NCBI GenBank assembly: GCA_963717745.1
Contig: CAVQXJ010000002.1
Coordinates: 62,001-126,000 of the forward strand
Length of the DNA: 64,000 nucleotides
Direction: 5' to 3'
DNA from: JACCXG01 sp963717745
Lineage (GTDB): Bacteria > Acidobacteriota > Vicinamibacteria > Vicinamibacterales > 2-12-FULL-66-21
Position 1 is the stretch's first letter, and each line of letters starts with the position of its first letter. Positions 38,065-47,854 of the stretch are shown in pieces. A program made the position numbers and the translations under genes. Below the pieces are notes generated by a model. It did no database searches. It was given only the letters and a program-made list of their open reading frames with translations, and was not told the origin of the DNA.

Positions 38065-38976
38065 ATGGATGGTGCGATGCGGATCCTATCCCATATGGAA
38101 CCGGTTTTAACAACGGCGGTCTGCCTGTTCTCGGTCTGGTTGGCGCTGCCGGACGCGCCGTCGGCGCAGGCCCCGACTCCGCGGACGCCGACGCCGGTCG
38201 TGGAGCCCCTCAGGGTCATCGACGACAAGGAACTGACAGGGCATCAGGTCTGGACCGACGAGTTCGATCGGCCGGGGTTGCCCGACCCGGCGAAGTGGAC
38301 CTACGAGGTCGGAGGCGACGGGTGGGGTAACCGCGAGCGGCAGTTCTACACGAACGCCCGTGCCGAGAACGCGCGCGTCGAAGACGGCAGGCTGATCGTC
38401 GAAGCCCGGCGCGAGCGATGGCAGGGCCAGGACTACACCTCCGCGCGCCTGACCTCGCGACAGTCGTGGCGCTATGGCCGGATCGAAGTGCGCGCGAAGC
38501 TGCCACGAGGGCGGGGTACGTGGCCGGCGATCTGGATGCTGCCGATGAAGGGCGAGTATGCCAAGGGCGGCTGGCCGGACAACGGCGAGATCGACATCAT
38601 GGAGCACGTCGGTTTCGATCCCGGCGTCATTCACGGGGCGGTGCACACGCGTGCCTACAATCACGTCGATCGCACCCAGCGCACCGGGCGGACGACGGTG
38701 GAGACCGCGCACGACCAGTTCCACGATTACGTCGTGCAGTGGAGGCCGGGCAGCATCACCGTGTCCGTGGATCGCATCCGCTATTTCTCGTTCGACAACG
38801 AGCGGCTGAAGAACCCCCAGGCGGACTGGCGGCAATGGCCATTCGATCGCGACTTCCGCCTGCTGCTGAACCTTGCGGTGGGTGGCAACTGGGGCGGCCA
38901 GAAAGGCGTGGACGAGTCGATCTGGCCTCAGCGGCTCGAAGTCGACTACGTGCGGGTGTATCAGCTGGGGCCCTGA
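38065..38976 (+). CDS. Glycoside hydrolase family 16 (beta-1,3-glucanase / laminarinase-like), secreted
   Basis: A 303-residue hydrolase. After an N-terminal hydrophobic segment (about 11-35) the GH16 jelly roll starts at TDEFDRPGLPDPAKWTYEVG. It contains RQFYTNARAENARVEDGRL and SRQSWRYGRIEVRAKLP. The catalytic signature GEIDIMEHVG carries the nucleophile and acid/base glutamates of the E-I-D-I-M-E motif. The end LEVDYVRVYQ is typical. The start at 38065 is set by GGAGGAG (38051-38057), seven bases before the ATG. It is divergent from the CE15 esterase. A palindromic AACCGGTT (38099-38106) lies within its first codons and may be an operator. Substrate is probably laminarin-type glucan; galactan cleavage cannot be excluded. 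Confidence 0.92.
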   Translation: MDGAMRILSHMEPVLTTAVCLFSVWLALPDAPSAQAPTPRTPTPVVEPLRVIDDKELTGHQVWTDEFDRPGLPDPAKWTYEVGGDGWGNRERQFYTNARAENARVEDGRLIVEARRERWQGQDYTSARLTSRQSWRYGRIEVRAKLPRGRGTWPAIWMLPMKGEYAKGGWPDNGEIDIMEHVGFDPGVIHGAVHTRAYNHVDRTQRTGRTTVETAHDQFHDYVVQWRPGSITVSVDRIRYFSFDNERLKNPQADWRQWPFDRDFRLLLNLAVGGNWGGQKGVDESIWPQRLEVDYVRVYQLGP

Positions 38977-39005
38977 CCCTCGCAAACCTTAGGGTCCCAG
39001 CCCCC
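38967..39005 (+). terminator. Stem-loop overlapping the GH16 stop codon
   Basis: GGGGCCCTGACCCT pairs imperfectly with AGGGTCCCAGCCCC across a nine-base loop. The left half includes the stop codon of the glucanase. No T-run follows, so termination is a guess. Unlike the other intergenic palindromes it has no repeated unit. Confidence 0.45.
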
Positions 39006-39019
39006 GTCTAAGCCAGACA

Positions 39020-41239
39020 ATGTGTTCGCACCCGGGGCGTTCGGCCAGCCTCCTTGTTCTCCGACTCATCATTCTGCTGCTCATCATTCCGGGGATCGCG
39101 GCGGCACAGACGCCCGGCGCAGCCACGCCGCTGCGGGCCACCCGCCTCTCGACACCGCCGGTCATCGACGGCGCCCTGGACGATGAGGCGTGGGCAGGCA
39201 CACCGCTGCCGACCGACAAATGGCTGTCGTACAACCCGCTGCACGGCGATTCCGTCCCGCAGCAGACCGCGGTCTGGGTCGGCTACGACAGCGACGCGCT
39301 CTACTTTGCGTTTCGCTGCGACGACGCCGAGCCGTCCCGGATCAAGACGTCGATCACCAGGCGCGACAACATCTGGAGCGACGATTGGGTCGGCTTCAGC
39401 CTTGACGCGCTCGGAACCGGGCAGACCTCGTACCACCTGCTGGTCAATCCGAGCGGTATCCAGCTCGACATGCTCAACACCGCCGGCGGCGGCGAAGACA
39501 CCTCGCCCGACTGGGTATGGCAGAGCGCCGGGCGCGTGACCGCTACCGGCTACGCGGTCGAGATTCGTCTCCCGCTTCAATCGATCCGCCTCAAGGGCGG
39601 CGCCGACGTGCAGATGGGCGTCCTGTTCTGGCGCCGCATCAGCCGTGTCGGCGTATCGGTCTCCTGGCCCGCGCTCGAGCCGGGCAAGTGGGTGTTCCAG
39701 AAGCACGCGAAGCTGGCGTTCACCGACATCACCGCCCGGCCGACCCGCGAGGTGATTCCGTCCGCGACCTTCTCGCGCGATCAGGAACGCTCCCGGCCCA
39801 GCGAGTGGGGCGATGCCGACAACCAGGGGGATCTTGGCGTCAGCGTGAAGTGGGGGCTGTCTTCCACGGTCACCCTCGACGCGACCGTCAATCCGGACTT
39901 CAGCCAGGTCGAGAGCGACGCGTTCCAGGTCGAGGTCAACCAGCGGTTCCCGATCTTCTTCTCCGAGAAGCGTCCCTTCTTCATGGAAGGGGCCGGCATC
40001 TTCAATCTTGGCGGTAACGGCTCGGGCGATGCCTCGATGCTCTACGCGGTCCACACGCGGAAGATCGTCGATCCGATCTTCGGCGCCAAGCTGACCGGGT
40101 CGCTCGGACGCGTCACCTTCGGCACGCTGACGGCCGTCGACCAAGCTCCGGGACGCACCGCCAGCGACCTCGACCCACTCAGTGGCAAGGAGAAGCTGTA
40201 CCAGGTCGCGCGCGCGCAGATGCGCCTCAATGCCGGCAGCTTCGCCGGGGCGATGGCAACGATGACCGAGCTGGCGGGACGGACCAACCTGACCGGCGGC
40301 GCCGACCTGAGCCTGAACTTCAAAGGCGCCAACAATCTGAACGCGTTCGTCCTCGGCTCGAACACGACCGGTGGTGACGATCGCGGCAGCGGCATCGGGA
40401 TGCAGGCCAACTACGGATTCAGCTCGCGGCGGGTCAGCCTGCAGTCCCAGGTCGAGCACTACGGCCGCGAATTCGTGATGGACACGGCGTTCCTGAATCG
40501 CGTCGGACTGACGTCGGGCTGGGGCTACGCCGACTACAGCTTCTATCCGGACAAAGAGCGCCACTCATGGATCCGCCGGATCAGTCCGTTCACGTTCATG
40601 CAGCGCGGCCGCGACCGCATTCAGGGCGGAGACGACTACGTCGCGGTGAGCGGCGTACGACTGAGCCTGACCAGGCAGGGGTTCGTCCGCGCCGATCGCG
40701 TGCTGTCGCAGGAGGCCTGGCGCGGCGCGGAATACCAAGGCGATCAGTGGCGGGTGTGGGGCGACATGCAGGTCCTTCGCTGGCTGAAACCGTCGTTCTT
40801 TCTCAGCCGCGGCTCATCGCTCTACTACGACGAGGTCGATCCCTTCGTCGGTCCGTCATCCTCGGCCCGCGTGGGCGGGCTCATCCAGATCGGCGGCCGG
40901 TTCAGCGAGGACATCCAGTTCTCGCGCAACGTCTTCGACCGGCCGGGCACCGGCGCGCGTGTCTACACGGTCAATCTGATCAACACGCGCACCACCTACC
41001 AGTTCACCAGGGAGCTGGCGATCCGGTCGATCGTGCGGTACGACAGCCAGCGACACCGTGTCCTCACCGACTTCCTCGGTTCCTACGATCTGCGGCCGGG
41101 CACGGTCGTGTATGTCGGCTACGGTTCGCTCTTCCAGAAGCGCGCGTTCCGCGACGAGGCGTGGATTGATGGGGAAGGGGACTACCTGACCACGCGGCAG
41201 GGACTGTTCTTGAAGGCGAGCTACCTGTATCGCTTCTGA
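39020..41239 (+). CDS. DUF5916 outer-membrane protein with CBM9-like N-terminal domain
   Basis: A 739-residue exported protein. The signal peptide (about 1-29, ending GIAAAQ) is followed by a CBM9-like beta-sandwich (about 42-225: PPVIDGALDDEAWAGTPL, AVWVGYDSDALYFAFRCDD, EIRLPLQSIRL). The DUF5916 beta-barrel follows, starting near LDATVNPDFSQVESDAFQVE and RFPIFFSEKRPFFMEGAGIF. It ends in LKASYLYRF, an aromatic barrel end. Relatives are common in acidobacteria and Bacteroidetes and accompany peptidases or sugar uptake; the bound ligand is unknown. The ribosome site before the ATG is weak. The frame is intact. Confidence 0.9.
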   Translation: MCSHPGRSASLLVLRLIILLLIIPGIAAAQTPGAATPLRATRLSTPPVIDGALDDEAWAGTPLPTDKWLSYNPLHGDSVPQQTAVWVGYDSDALYFAFRCDDAEPSRIKTSITRRDNIWSDDWVGFSLDALGTGQTSYHLLVNPSGIQLDMLNTAGGGEDTSPDWVWQSAGRVTATGYAVEIRLPLQSIRLKGGADVQMGVLFWRRISRVGVSVSWPALEPGKWVFQKHAKLAFTDITARPTREVIPSATFSRDQERSRPSEWGDADNQGDLGVSVKWGLSSTVTLDATVNPDFSQVESDAFQVEVNQRFPIFFSEKRPFFMEGAGIFNLGGNGSGDASMLYAVHTRKIVDPIFGAKLTGSLGRVTFGTLTAVDQAPGRTASDLDPLSGKEKLYQVARAQMRLNAGSFAGAMATMTELAGRTNLTGGADLSLNFKGANNLNAFVLGSNTTGGDDRGSGIGMQANYGFSSRRVSLQSQVEHYGREFVMDTAFLNRVGLTSGWGYADYSFYPDKERHSWIRRISPFTFMQRGRDRIQGGDDYVAVSGVRLSLTRQGFVRADRVLSQEAWRGAEYQGDQWRVWGDMQVLRWLKPSFFLSRGSSLYYDEVDPFVGPSSSARVGGLIQIGGRFSEDIQFSRNVFDRPGTGARVYTVNLINTRTTYQFTRELAIRSIVRYDSQRHRVLTDFLGSYDLRPGTVVYVGYGSLFQKRAFRDEAWIDGEGDYLTTRQGLFLKASYLYRF

Positions 41240-41251
41240 GTTGACCGGCCG

Positions 41252-41752
41252 CTATTTCTTGTGTGACGCGATGTACGCCCGCACGAACTCTTCGAGGTGC
41301 GGCGCGCGCGAAAGACCCACCTTCTTCGCTTCCTCGAGCGCGGCGTCGATGGTCATGCCGTCGCGCAGGACCCGCCGGATCATCCAGAACGCCCCGACGC
41401 GAATCGCCGCGGTGCAATGAATGAACATCGGCCGGTTGGCCGGGTCGTCAGTGATCTTCAGGAACTGGTCGACGTCGGCATCCGAAGGATTCTGATAGTT
41501 GACCGGGATGTTGAAGTACTTCAGCCCGGCCGCGGCGACCGCCTGCTGCTCCTCGTCCGCGCGATGCTCGACTGGCTGGCGCAGATTGAGCACCGCCTTG
41601 ACGCCATCGGTCTTGAGCGTCGCGAAGTGCTCGGGCCGCGGCTGACCGCCGGTGCAGAACTCGGGCGTCACCTGCAGGAAGTTGCGGATGTCGGGGAGGG
41701 CGGTTCCAGCGGGCGCCTGGACGGTGAACAGCGCGAGGAGCACGGTCAGCAT
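41252..41752 (-). CDS. Secreted tyrosine-phosphatase-like protein (DUF442 / PTP-like)
   Basis: A 166-residue protein with a short signal (MLTVLLALFTVQAPAG) and a small phosphatase fold. The family opening FCTGGQPRPEHFATLKTDGV is followed by VKAVLNLRQP. The signature HCTAAIRVG fits the C-x5-R active-site loop of cysteine phosphatases. Relatives include the beta-lactamase-hydrolase-like proteins that process sulfur compounds, so a non-protein substrate is possible. The start at 41752 begins the signal; the longer frame to 41812 runs into a palindrome. It is convergent with the DUF5916 gene, 12 bases apart. Confidence 0.8.
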   Translation of the reverse strand: MLTVLLALFTVQAPAGTALPDIRNFLQVTPEFCTGGQPRPEHFATLKTDGVKAVLNLRQPVEHRADEEQQAVAAAGLKYFNIPVNYQNPSDADVDQFLKITDDPANRPMFIHCTAAIRVGAFWMIRRVLRDGMTIDAALEEAKKVGLSRAPHLEEFVRAYIASHKK

Positions 41753-41781
41753 GGAGGGATTGTGACACTGGGGCGCGGGCG

Positions 41782-41871
41782 GTTGCCAGTTTCCAGTTTC
41801 CAGTAACGGCATCCTCTTCGCCTGTTAACTGTTAACTGTTAACTGGCAACTGGCAACTGGCAACTGGCAAC
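41782..41871. repeat. Tandem-unit palindrome, CCAGTTT / AACTGGC unit
   Basis: The left arm (41782-41807) repeats CCAGTTT. The right arm (41824-41871) repeats GTTAACT and then AACTGGC, with more copies than the left. It lies in a divergent gap. The palindrome at 43279-43352 uses nearly the same unit, on the far side of the Gfo/Idh gene. Confidence 0.88.
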
Positions 41872-41912
41872 GACGACTTGCACTTCCCCCCTCTTTGGCG
41901 TTCAATGCCTGA

Positions 41913-43268
41913 ATGGCGAAACGGTTCCACATCTCCCGACGCACCTTCCTCGGCCACTGCACCGCCATCGCGGCAGCGACTGGATTGCCGCTGTGGTTCG
42001 TGGAGCGCGAGCTGTCGGCGGCGTCGCAGACCCCGACGCCGCGAAGTGCCAACGATCGGCCGGGTCTCGCGCTGATCGGCTGCGGCGGGATGGGGCGCGG
42101 TGACATCAAGAGCGCGAGCCGTTTCGGCGACGTGGTGGCGCTGTGCGACGTGGACACCAACCAGGCGGCGGCGGTGGCGAAACAGTTCGCGGCCAACCCG
42201 AGACCGCCCGAGGTGATGACCGACTTCCGCCGCGTGCTCGATCGCAAGGACGTCCAGGTCATCGTGAACGCGACGCCGGACCACTGGCACACGCTGATCA
42301 ATCTGGCAGCCGCGGCGGCGAAGAAGGATATCTACGCCGAGAAGCCGCTCACCCTCACCGTAGACGAGGGGAAGCGGCTGGTGAAGGCGGTGCGCAAGGA
42401 GAACGTGGTGCTGCAGACCGGGACGCAGCAGCGCAGCAACAAACTGTTCCGGCTGGCGTGCGAGCTGGCGCGGAACGGCCGCATCGGCAAGCTGACGCAG
42501 GTCACGGTCTACCTCCCGGCGGGGCTGCGGGAAGGTCCGTTCAAGCCGGTGCCGGTGCCGGACGGTTTCAACTGGGACTTCTGGCTCGGTCAGGCGCCGC
42601 AGGTCGAATACCTCAAGGAGCGCACCCATCAGACGTTCCGGTGGTGGTTCGACTATTCCGGCGGTCCGGTCACCGACTGGGGCGCCCATCACAACGACAT
42701 CGCGCGCTGGGCGATCGGACTCGATGGCCCGACCGATATCGAGGCGAAGGCACTCACGGAGCCGATCCCGGGCGGCTTCACGACGCCGTCGGAATTCGAG
42801 GCCACGCTCGGCTGGGCCAACGGGGTGAAACAGGTGGTCAAGACCACCACCGACGACAGCCCGTTCGGCGTCGCGCTCAAACCGGACGGCCAGCGCAACG
42901 GCGTCAGGATCGAGGGCACCAGCGGCTGGATCTGGGTGAACCGGACGACGATCACGGCGAGCGACCCGGAGATGCTGGATACGCCGATGACCGATCCGAA
43001 GGTGAAGCTGGAGGTCAGTGACGATCACATGGGGAACTTCTTCGAGGCGGTGCGCAGCCGCAAGGATCCGGTCAGCCCGGTCGAGGCCGGCCACCAGTCG
43101 GCGATCGTCGGGCACCTGATCGTCATCGCCCTTCGCACCGGAAAGGCGCTTCACTGGGACGCCGCCAAGGAGCAGTTCGTCGGCGAGGGCGCCAAGGATG
43201 CGAACGGGCATCTCGCGCGGAAATTGCGCAAGCCGTACGACTATGGGTTCGGGGGCGCGAAGACCTAA
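41913..43268 (+). CDS. Gfo/Idh/MocA-family oxidoreductase with twin-arginine signal
   Basis: A 451-residue exported sugar oxidoreductase. The signal has the twin-arginine motif SRRTFLGHC. The Rossmann domain starts at PGLALIGCGGMGRGDIKSAS. ATPDHWHTLINLAAAA leads to the catalytic-lysine motif YAEKPLTLTVDEGK. The C-terminal domain has FDYSGGPVTDWGAHHNDIAR, the pattern of the exported acidobacterial/planctomycete branch, and closes with EAGHQSAIVGHLIVIALRTG. It probably oxidises or rearranges a sugar using a tightly held NAD(P). It is similar in plan to 27497-28828 but differs in signal and length. It is bracketed by two palindromes with the same unit. Confidence 0.93.
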   Translation: MAKRFHISRRTFLGHCTAIAAATGLPLWFVERELSAASQTPTPRSANDRPGLALIGCGGMGRGDIKSASRFGDVVALCDVDTNQAAAVAKQFAANPRPPEVMTDFRRVLDRKDVQVIVNATPDHWHTLINLAAAAAKKDIYAEKPLTLTVDEGKRLVKAVRKENVVLQTGTQQRSNKLFRLACELARNGRIGKLTQVTVYLPAGLREGPFKPVPVPDGFNWDFWLGQAPQVEYLKERTHQTFRWWFDYSGGPVTDWGAHHNDIARWAIGLDGPTDIEAKALTEPIPGGFTTPSEFEATLGWANGVKQVVKTTTDDSPFGVALKPDGQRNGVRIEGTSGWIWVNRTTITASDPEMLDTPMTDPKVKLEVSDDHMGNFFEAVRSRKDPVSPVEAGHQSAIVGHLIVIALRTGKALHWDAAKEQFVGEGAKDANGHLARKLRKPYDYGFGGAKT

Positions 43269-43278
43269 GCGCGCGTCG

Positions 43279-43352
43279 TCAGTTTCCAGTTTCCAGTTTC
43301 CAGTGAGAAAGAAGCCCTTGCTGGCAACTGGGAACTGGAGACTGGTTACTGA
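43279..43352. repeat. Tandem-unit palindrome, CCAGTTT / AACTGGN unit, second copy
   Basis: CAGTTTCCAGTTTCCAG on the left pairs with CTGGCAACTGGGAACTGGAG and CTGGTTACTG on the right, around a loop near GAGAAAGAAGCCC. It lies in a convergent gap. Confidence 0.85.
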
Positions 43353-43361
43353 CACCCTCTC

Positions 43362-43631
43362 TCAATACTCCGCGAACGCATCATCGGGAAAGCAATACAA
43401 CCAGCGCTCACCGCGCTCGGCCGAGGCGACCACCGGATGGTGGCTGGCGTGCGCGTGCTTGCTGGCGTGGCGGTTGGGCGACGAGTCGCAGCAGAGCGTG
43501 GCGCCGCACGCCTGACAGGTCCGCAGGTGCACCCACGTCGAGCCGATCTTCACGCACTCCTCGCACTCGTGCGCTGTGGCCGTCTTGACCTTGTCGATTG
43601 CTTCGATGTGGGAACAGGCGCCGTCGCTCAT
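43362..43631 (-). CDS. UBP-type zinc-finger protein, 89 aa
   Basis: A small protein that is almost entirely a zf-UBP domain. The cysteine/histidine series runs CSHIEAI, HECEECVKIGSTWVHLRTC, QACGATLCCDSSPNRHASKH and HASHHPVV, ending in a GERWLYCFPD strand. In eukaryotes this domain binds free ubiquitin tails; bacterial single-domain versions are common and their role is unknown. The start at 43631 overlaps the stop of the methyltransferase gene by four bases (ATGA type), so the two are translationally coupled on the minus strand. Confidence 0.88.
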   Translation of the reverse strand: MSDGACSHIEAIDKVKTATAHECEECVKIGSTWVHLRTCQACGATLCCDSSPNRHASKHAHASHHPVVASAERGERWLYCFPDDAFAEY

Positions 43632-44632
43632 ATGCCCGATTGTGTCATGTCGCCGCCGGACGGCGCGCACTCGACCATGTGCCGCCCCGACTGTTGCCTG
43701 CCGGCCGCCACCACCTCGAGGCCGGCCTGCCGCGCGAGCGGCCGGAATTCAGCGAGGCTCCGGGCGCGGCCCCCGACCAGGACCAGCATCAGCAGCTCCG
43801 GCGCCGGACCGCTATCGCGGTCGGGCGACACCTCGTTGACGAGGACGACGCGTCCGGTGGGACGTGCGGCTTCGGCACACCGCGCGAGGACCGCGACCGC
43901 CTCGGGATCGGGCCAGTCGCTCAGCACGCTCTTGAGCAGATAGAGATCGCCGCCTGCAGGGAGCGGATCGAAGAAGCTCTGTGCCGTCATCGTCACTCGA
44001 TCGGCCACGCCGGCGTCTTGAAACGTCCGGCCGGCGCGCGCGACCGTGGCCGGCTGGTCGACCAGGGTTCCGCGCACGGCGGGGTGGGTCCGAAGCACTT
44101 CGGCGAGCAGCGTGCCGGTGCCCCCGCCGACGTCGACCACGTGCCGTACCCCGGTCCAGTCACCGGACAGCAGGACCTCGGGGTCGGGCACACCGTGGCC
44201 GAGCGGCCCCATCAGGGCGTCGAACCGCTCGGCGATCGCCGGATGTGCCTGCAGATCGTCCCAGAACGGACGGCCGAAGACTTCGTGATATGCCGGCCGT
44301 CCGGTTCGGACCGCGGTGAGCAGAGTGTTCCAGGCGTGGGCCATACGCCCGCCGAAGCTGTCGAGATCGAAGCCCACCAGCACGCCCTCGTCCAGCAGCG
44401 GCCGCGCCGCGTCGTTCAGCGCGAAGGTGCCGGGCGCCGGCTCTTCGAACATCCCTTTCGCGATCAGGTGCCGCAGCACTCGATGGAGCGCGTCGCGATC
44501 CGCGCCGGCCGCGTCCGCGAGATCACCGATCCGCCGATGGCCGGCGTCGATGTGGTGAGCCACGCGCAGCGTCGCCACGACATGTACGCACCACGGGGTG
44601 CAGAGGTCGCTGAGCGACCAGATGTCAGTCAT
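43628..44632 (-). CDS. SAM-dependent O-methyltransferase, plant caffeate / acetylserotonin type
   Basis: A 334-residue methyltransferase. The N-terminal winged-helix dimerisation domain (about 1-95: CVHVVATLRVAHHIDAGHRR, IAKGMFEEPAPGTFALNDA) precedes a Rossmann domain. Its SAM motif I is VVDVGGGTGTLLAEVL, and the acidic second motif is RGTLVDQPATV. In most relatives the catalytic histidine sits in an H-D-W motif; here the matching place reads KSVLSDWPDPEAV, a serine. A lost or altered activity is therefore possible. The start at 44632 fits the domain; the longer frame lacks support. The next 294 bases up to the TonB receptor hold nothing I can name. Confidence 0.87.
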   Translation of the reverse strand: MTDIWSLSDLCTPWCVHVVATLRVAHHIDAGHRRIGDLADAAGADRDALHRVLRHLIAKGMFEEPAPGTFALNDAARPLLDEGVLVGFDLDSFGGRMAHAWNTLLTAVRTGRPAYHEVFGRPFWDDLQAHPAIAERFDALMGPLGHGVPDPEVLLSGDWTGVRHVVDVGGGTGTLLAEVLRTHPAVRGTLVDQPATVARAGRTFQDAGVADRVTMTAQSFFDPLPAGGDLYLLKSVLSDWPDPEAVAVLARCAEAARPTGRVVLVNEVSPDRDSGPAPELLMLVLVGGRARSLAEFRPLARQAGLEVVAAGRQQSGRHMVECAPSGGDMTQSGI

Positions 44633-44926
44633 CCCAGTACTTGTACCAGCTACAGAAGTTTGGAGCCACAGGTGCGTGCGGATGGATCGCGGCGTGTCGC
44701 GACCGCGTCGCGCCCTCCCCCCGTCGGCCCTCTCCACGTTCACTCGGCAAGTTGCCTTGGTCGCTCGTCCCGCGCAGCGGTTGGTGCGGCCCATTCAGCG
44801 TCGCACGCGCTCGCGGCGCGCCGCTGCGGACCCGCGATTGCTCGACCGCTCCCGGCATCACAGGTACGTGAGGTAGTGGCGCTCGACGCGTGAGAGCGCG
44901 GTCGACCGCGAACTCGAGGAGGCTCA

Positions 44927-47837
44927 ATGACCAGTTCATCCGTTGCCGGGACGTCGTGCCGCGCGCGCCGGCTTTTCAGCTTGGCCCTGACGCTGGCGCT
45001 CGCCGGCGCCGGTCCCGCGGCCGCGCAAACGCTCTTTCAAGGCCGGATCGATGTGACCGTGCAGGACGCCCAGGAGCGAAGCGTTCCGGGTGCGGCGGTC
45101 GAGATCGCCGGGCCCGCCACCCAGCAGCAGACCAGCGACGCGAACGGCGAGGCGCATTTTCTCAATCTCGCGCCTGGCATCTACGTCGTCACGGTCACGC
45201 TGCCGGGATTCACCACCTATCGCAACGAGACCGTGCGCGTCGGCGGCGGATCGAGCGTGCCGCTTCGCGCCACGCTGCAGGTGGGCGGCATCAGTGAGAC
45301 CGTGCAGGTGAATCGTGAAGCGCCGATCGTCGATCCAGGCCGGCAGACGGTCACGACCGGCGTGTCGTACGAGGAGCTGCAGCAGCTGCCGTCGGCGCGC
45401 GATCCGTGGGTCATCCTGCAGACCGTTCCGGGCGTGGTGGTCGACCGCGTCAACGTCGGCGGCGCTGAATCCGGGCAGCAGTCGAACTACATCGCGAAGG
45501 GAGCGGGGCTCGCGGAGAACACGTGGAACCTCGACGGCATCCCGGTGACGGATCTCGGCGTCCACCGGCAGCTCGCCGACCTACTACAACTTCGACATGT
45601 TCCAGGAGATGAGCGTCACGACCGGCGGCGCCTCGGCGACCAACCCGACCGCCGGCGTGCAGTTGAACATGCAGTTCAAGACCGGCGCGAACCGGCCGAG
45701 CGGCGCGGCGCACATCTACGGCGCCGGCGAAGGGCTGCAGAGCACCAATCTGCCCGACGAGCTCGCGGACCTGGCCGGCGAGAGCGGCAAGGGCAACCGG
45801 ATGAAGGATCTCACCGACGTCGGGTTCGATCTCGGCGGGCCGGTGCTGCGCGACAAATGGTGGGCGTGGGGCTCGTTCGGCCGCACCGAGAGCACGCTGT
45901 TCACGCTGAACGGCGACCCCGACAAGACGACCCTGGAGAACGTCGCGCTGAAAACGACCGCGCAGATCACTCCGCGGATCCGGCCGGAGTTCCTGTTCTT
46001 CCGCGGCAACAAGACCAAGATCGGCCGCGGCGCCAGCCCGCTGCGCGCGCCGGAGACGACCTGGGACCAGAGTGGGCCGACCCCGCTCTTCAAAGGCCAG
46101 GTGAATCTGGTCCTCGCGAACAACGTGTTCCTGACCGCGCGCACCGGGTATGTCGGCAACGGGTTCACGTTCGATCCACAGGGCGGGCTGCAGGCCTCCG
46201 CGTATCGCGACGCCGGCCGGGTCCGGCGCGGATCGCACTACTTCTACACCACCGATCGTCCGGACTACAGCACGCTGGTCGACGGCAACTGGGTGCGCGG
46301 TGCGCACGAGCTGACCTTCGGCGGCAGCTGGCGCAAGACCCGCGATGACGAGACGCTCGACTATCCGGGCAACGGCGTCGACAGCCTGCACTCGTCCGAC
46401 TTCGCCACGACGCGCAGCATTCAGGCATGGGTGTGGCGGCCGTTCTTCGCGTCGAGCGAAACCGTCAATCAGAGCGTGTATGCCGGCGACACCATCAAGG
46501 CCGGCCGCCTGACCACGCAGCTCGCGCTGCGCTACGACCGGGCCTACGCGTCGATGCGGGAAAGCGCGCAGCGCGCGAACCCGGGGTTCCCGGATCTGCT
46601 GCCGGCGATCACCGCACCGGCGGAATCCAAGATGATCGATCTCGGCCTGTGGTCACCGAGGGTCGGCGCCACGTATGCGCTGGACGAGAGCGGCCGGACG
46701 CTGCTGCGGGCCAGCTATGGGATGTTCGGCAGCCAGCTCGGCTCCGGCACCGTGCAGGGGTTCTCCGCGGCCTCCACGGCGATCCTGATTTACGCCGCGA
46801 CCGATCGCAACGGCAACAACATCGCCGACCCCGGCGAGCTCGACGAGCTGCTCACGTGGACCGGCGTCGATCCGGAGCATCCGGGCTCGGGCGTCAATTT
46901 CAATCGCGTCGATCCCGACCTGAAATCGCCCAGGACCCATGAAGTCATGGTCGGGCTCGATCGCGAGCTGGCGCCGAATTTCGGGGTCAGCGCCGCCGTC
47001 ACGTGGCGGCGCTTCAACGACGTGATCTGGAGCGGCGTCGACCTGACGAGCGGCAACACCATCTACCCGCTGGTCGGCGTGACGCGGGCCGACTACGTGC
47101 AGGAAGGCGTCGCCGCAGGGAACGCTGCCCCGCTCGGCGCCTACAGTCAGGCCTACTTCGCCCCGCGCGCCGACAGCCTGCCGGTCGGCAACGGCGGTGA
47201 ATTCCGCAACCGCCCCGACTATCACCAGCGCTACCTCGGGCTCGAGCTGCAGGCCACCAAGCGCATGTCGAACCGGTGGATGGGACGGATCGGGTTCTCC
47301 ACCAACACCCACCGCGAATACTTCGACGACCCCTCGACCGCGGTCCAGGATCCGACCCCGTCGACCACCTGGCCGAACATCGATGGCGGGGCGTACGTGA
47401 CCCAGACCAACGGCAGCGGCAAGAGCGAGATCTACCTGCTGCTGCCGCGCTATCAGTTCACCGCCGGCGGCGCGTATCAGCTGCCGTATCGCATCAACCT
47501 CGCCGGCAGCCTGGTGGCGCGCGAAGGGTTCGGCCAGCCGTTCTTCGCGACCGTCGAATCGATCGATCCGTCGCTGCCGGAAAAGCGGGTGCTGCTGGTG
47601 GATCCGGACGACAACCGCCTGCCGGGCGTGTTCACGCTCGATCTGCGCGCGGAGAAGACGCTCGGGTTCCGCGGCTCGAACCTGACGTTGACGCTCGACA
47701 TGTTCAACGTGCTGAACTCGTCGACGGCCCTCGGCCGCCAGTACGACGCGACCGCGACCGGCGCGACCGGGTTCAACAAGACGCTGGAGATCATGAACCC
47801 GCGGCTGATCAGACTGGGGGCGCGCTTCCAGTTCTGA
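44927..47837 (+). CDS. TonB-dependent receptor with carboxypeptidase-regulatory domain, frameshifted near 45556
   Basis: A receptor of about 970 residues when joined. The ATG at 44927 follows GAGGAGG (44915-44921). The signal peptide (ending PAAAQ) leads to a CarboxypepD_reg-like domain (about 38-120, starting GRIDVTVQDAQERSVPGAAV) and a plug (ARDPWVILQTVPGVVVDRV, ENTWNLDGIPVTD). The frame changes near 45556: after PVTDL the second frame gives ASTGSSPTYYNFDMFQEM, a good family match if one G is extra. The rest runs intact to 47837, ending IRLGARFQF. The single shift and otherwise clean frame suggest a recent mutation or an assembly indel. The next gene is separated by large palindrome copy 3. 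Confidence 0.88.
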
Positions 47838-47854
47838 GCTGCAGTCGGGCGTCA

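Noticed and set aside
44633..44926. Possible gene or operator in the gap before the second TonB receptor
   Set aside because: Open frames here are short, lack start sites and mirror the G+C bias. No palindrome or promoter stands out.
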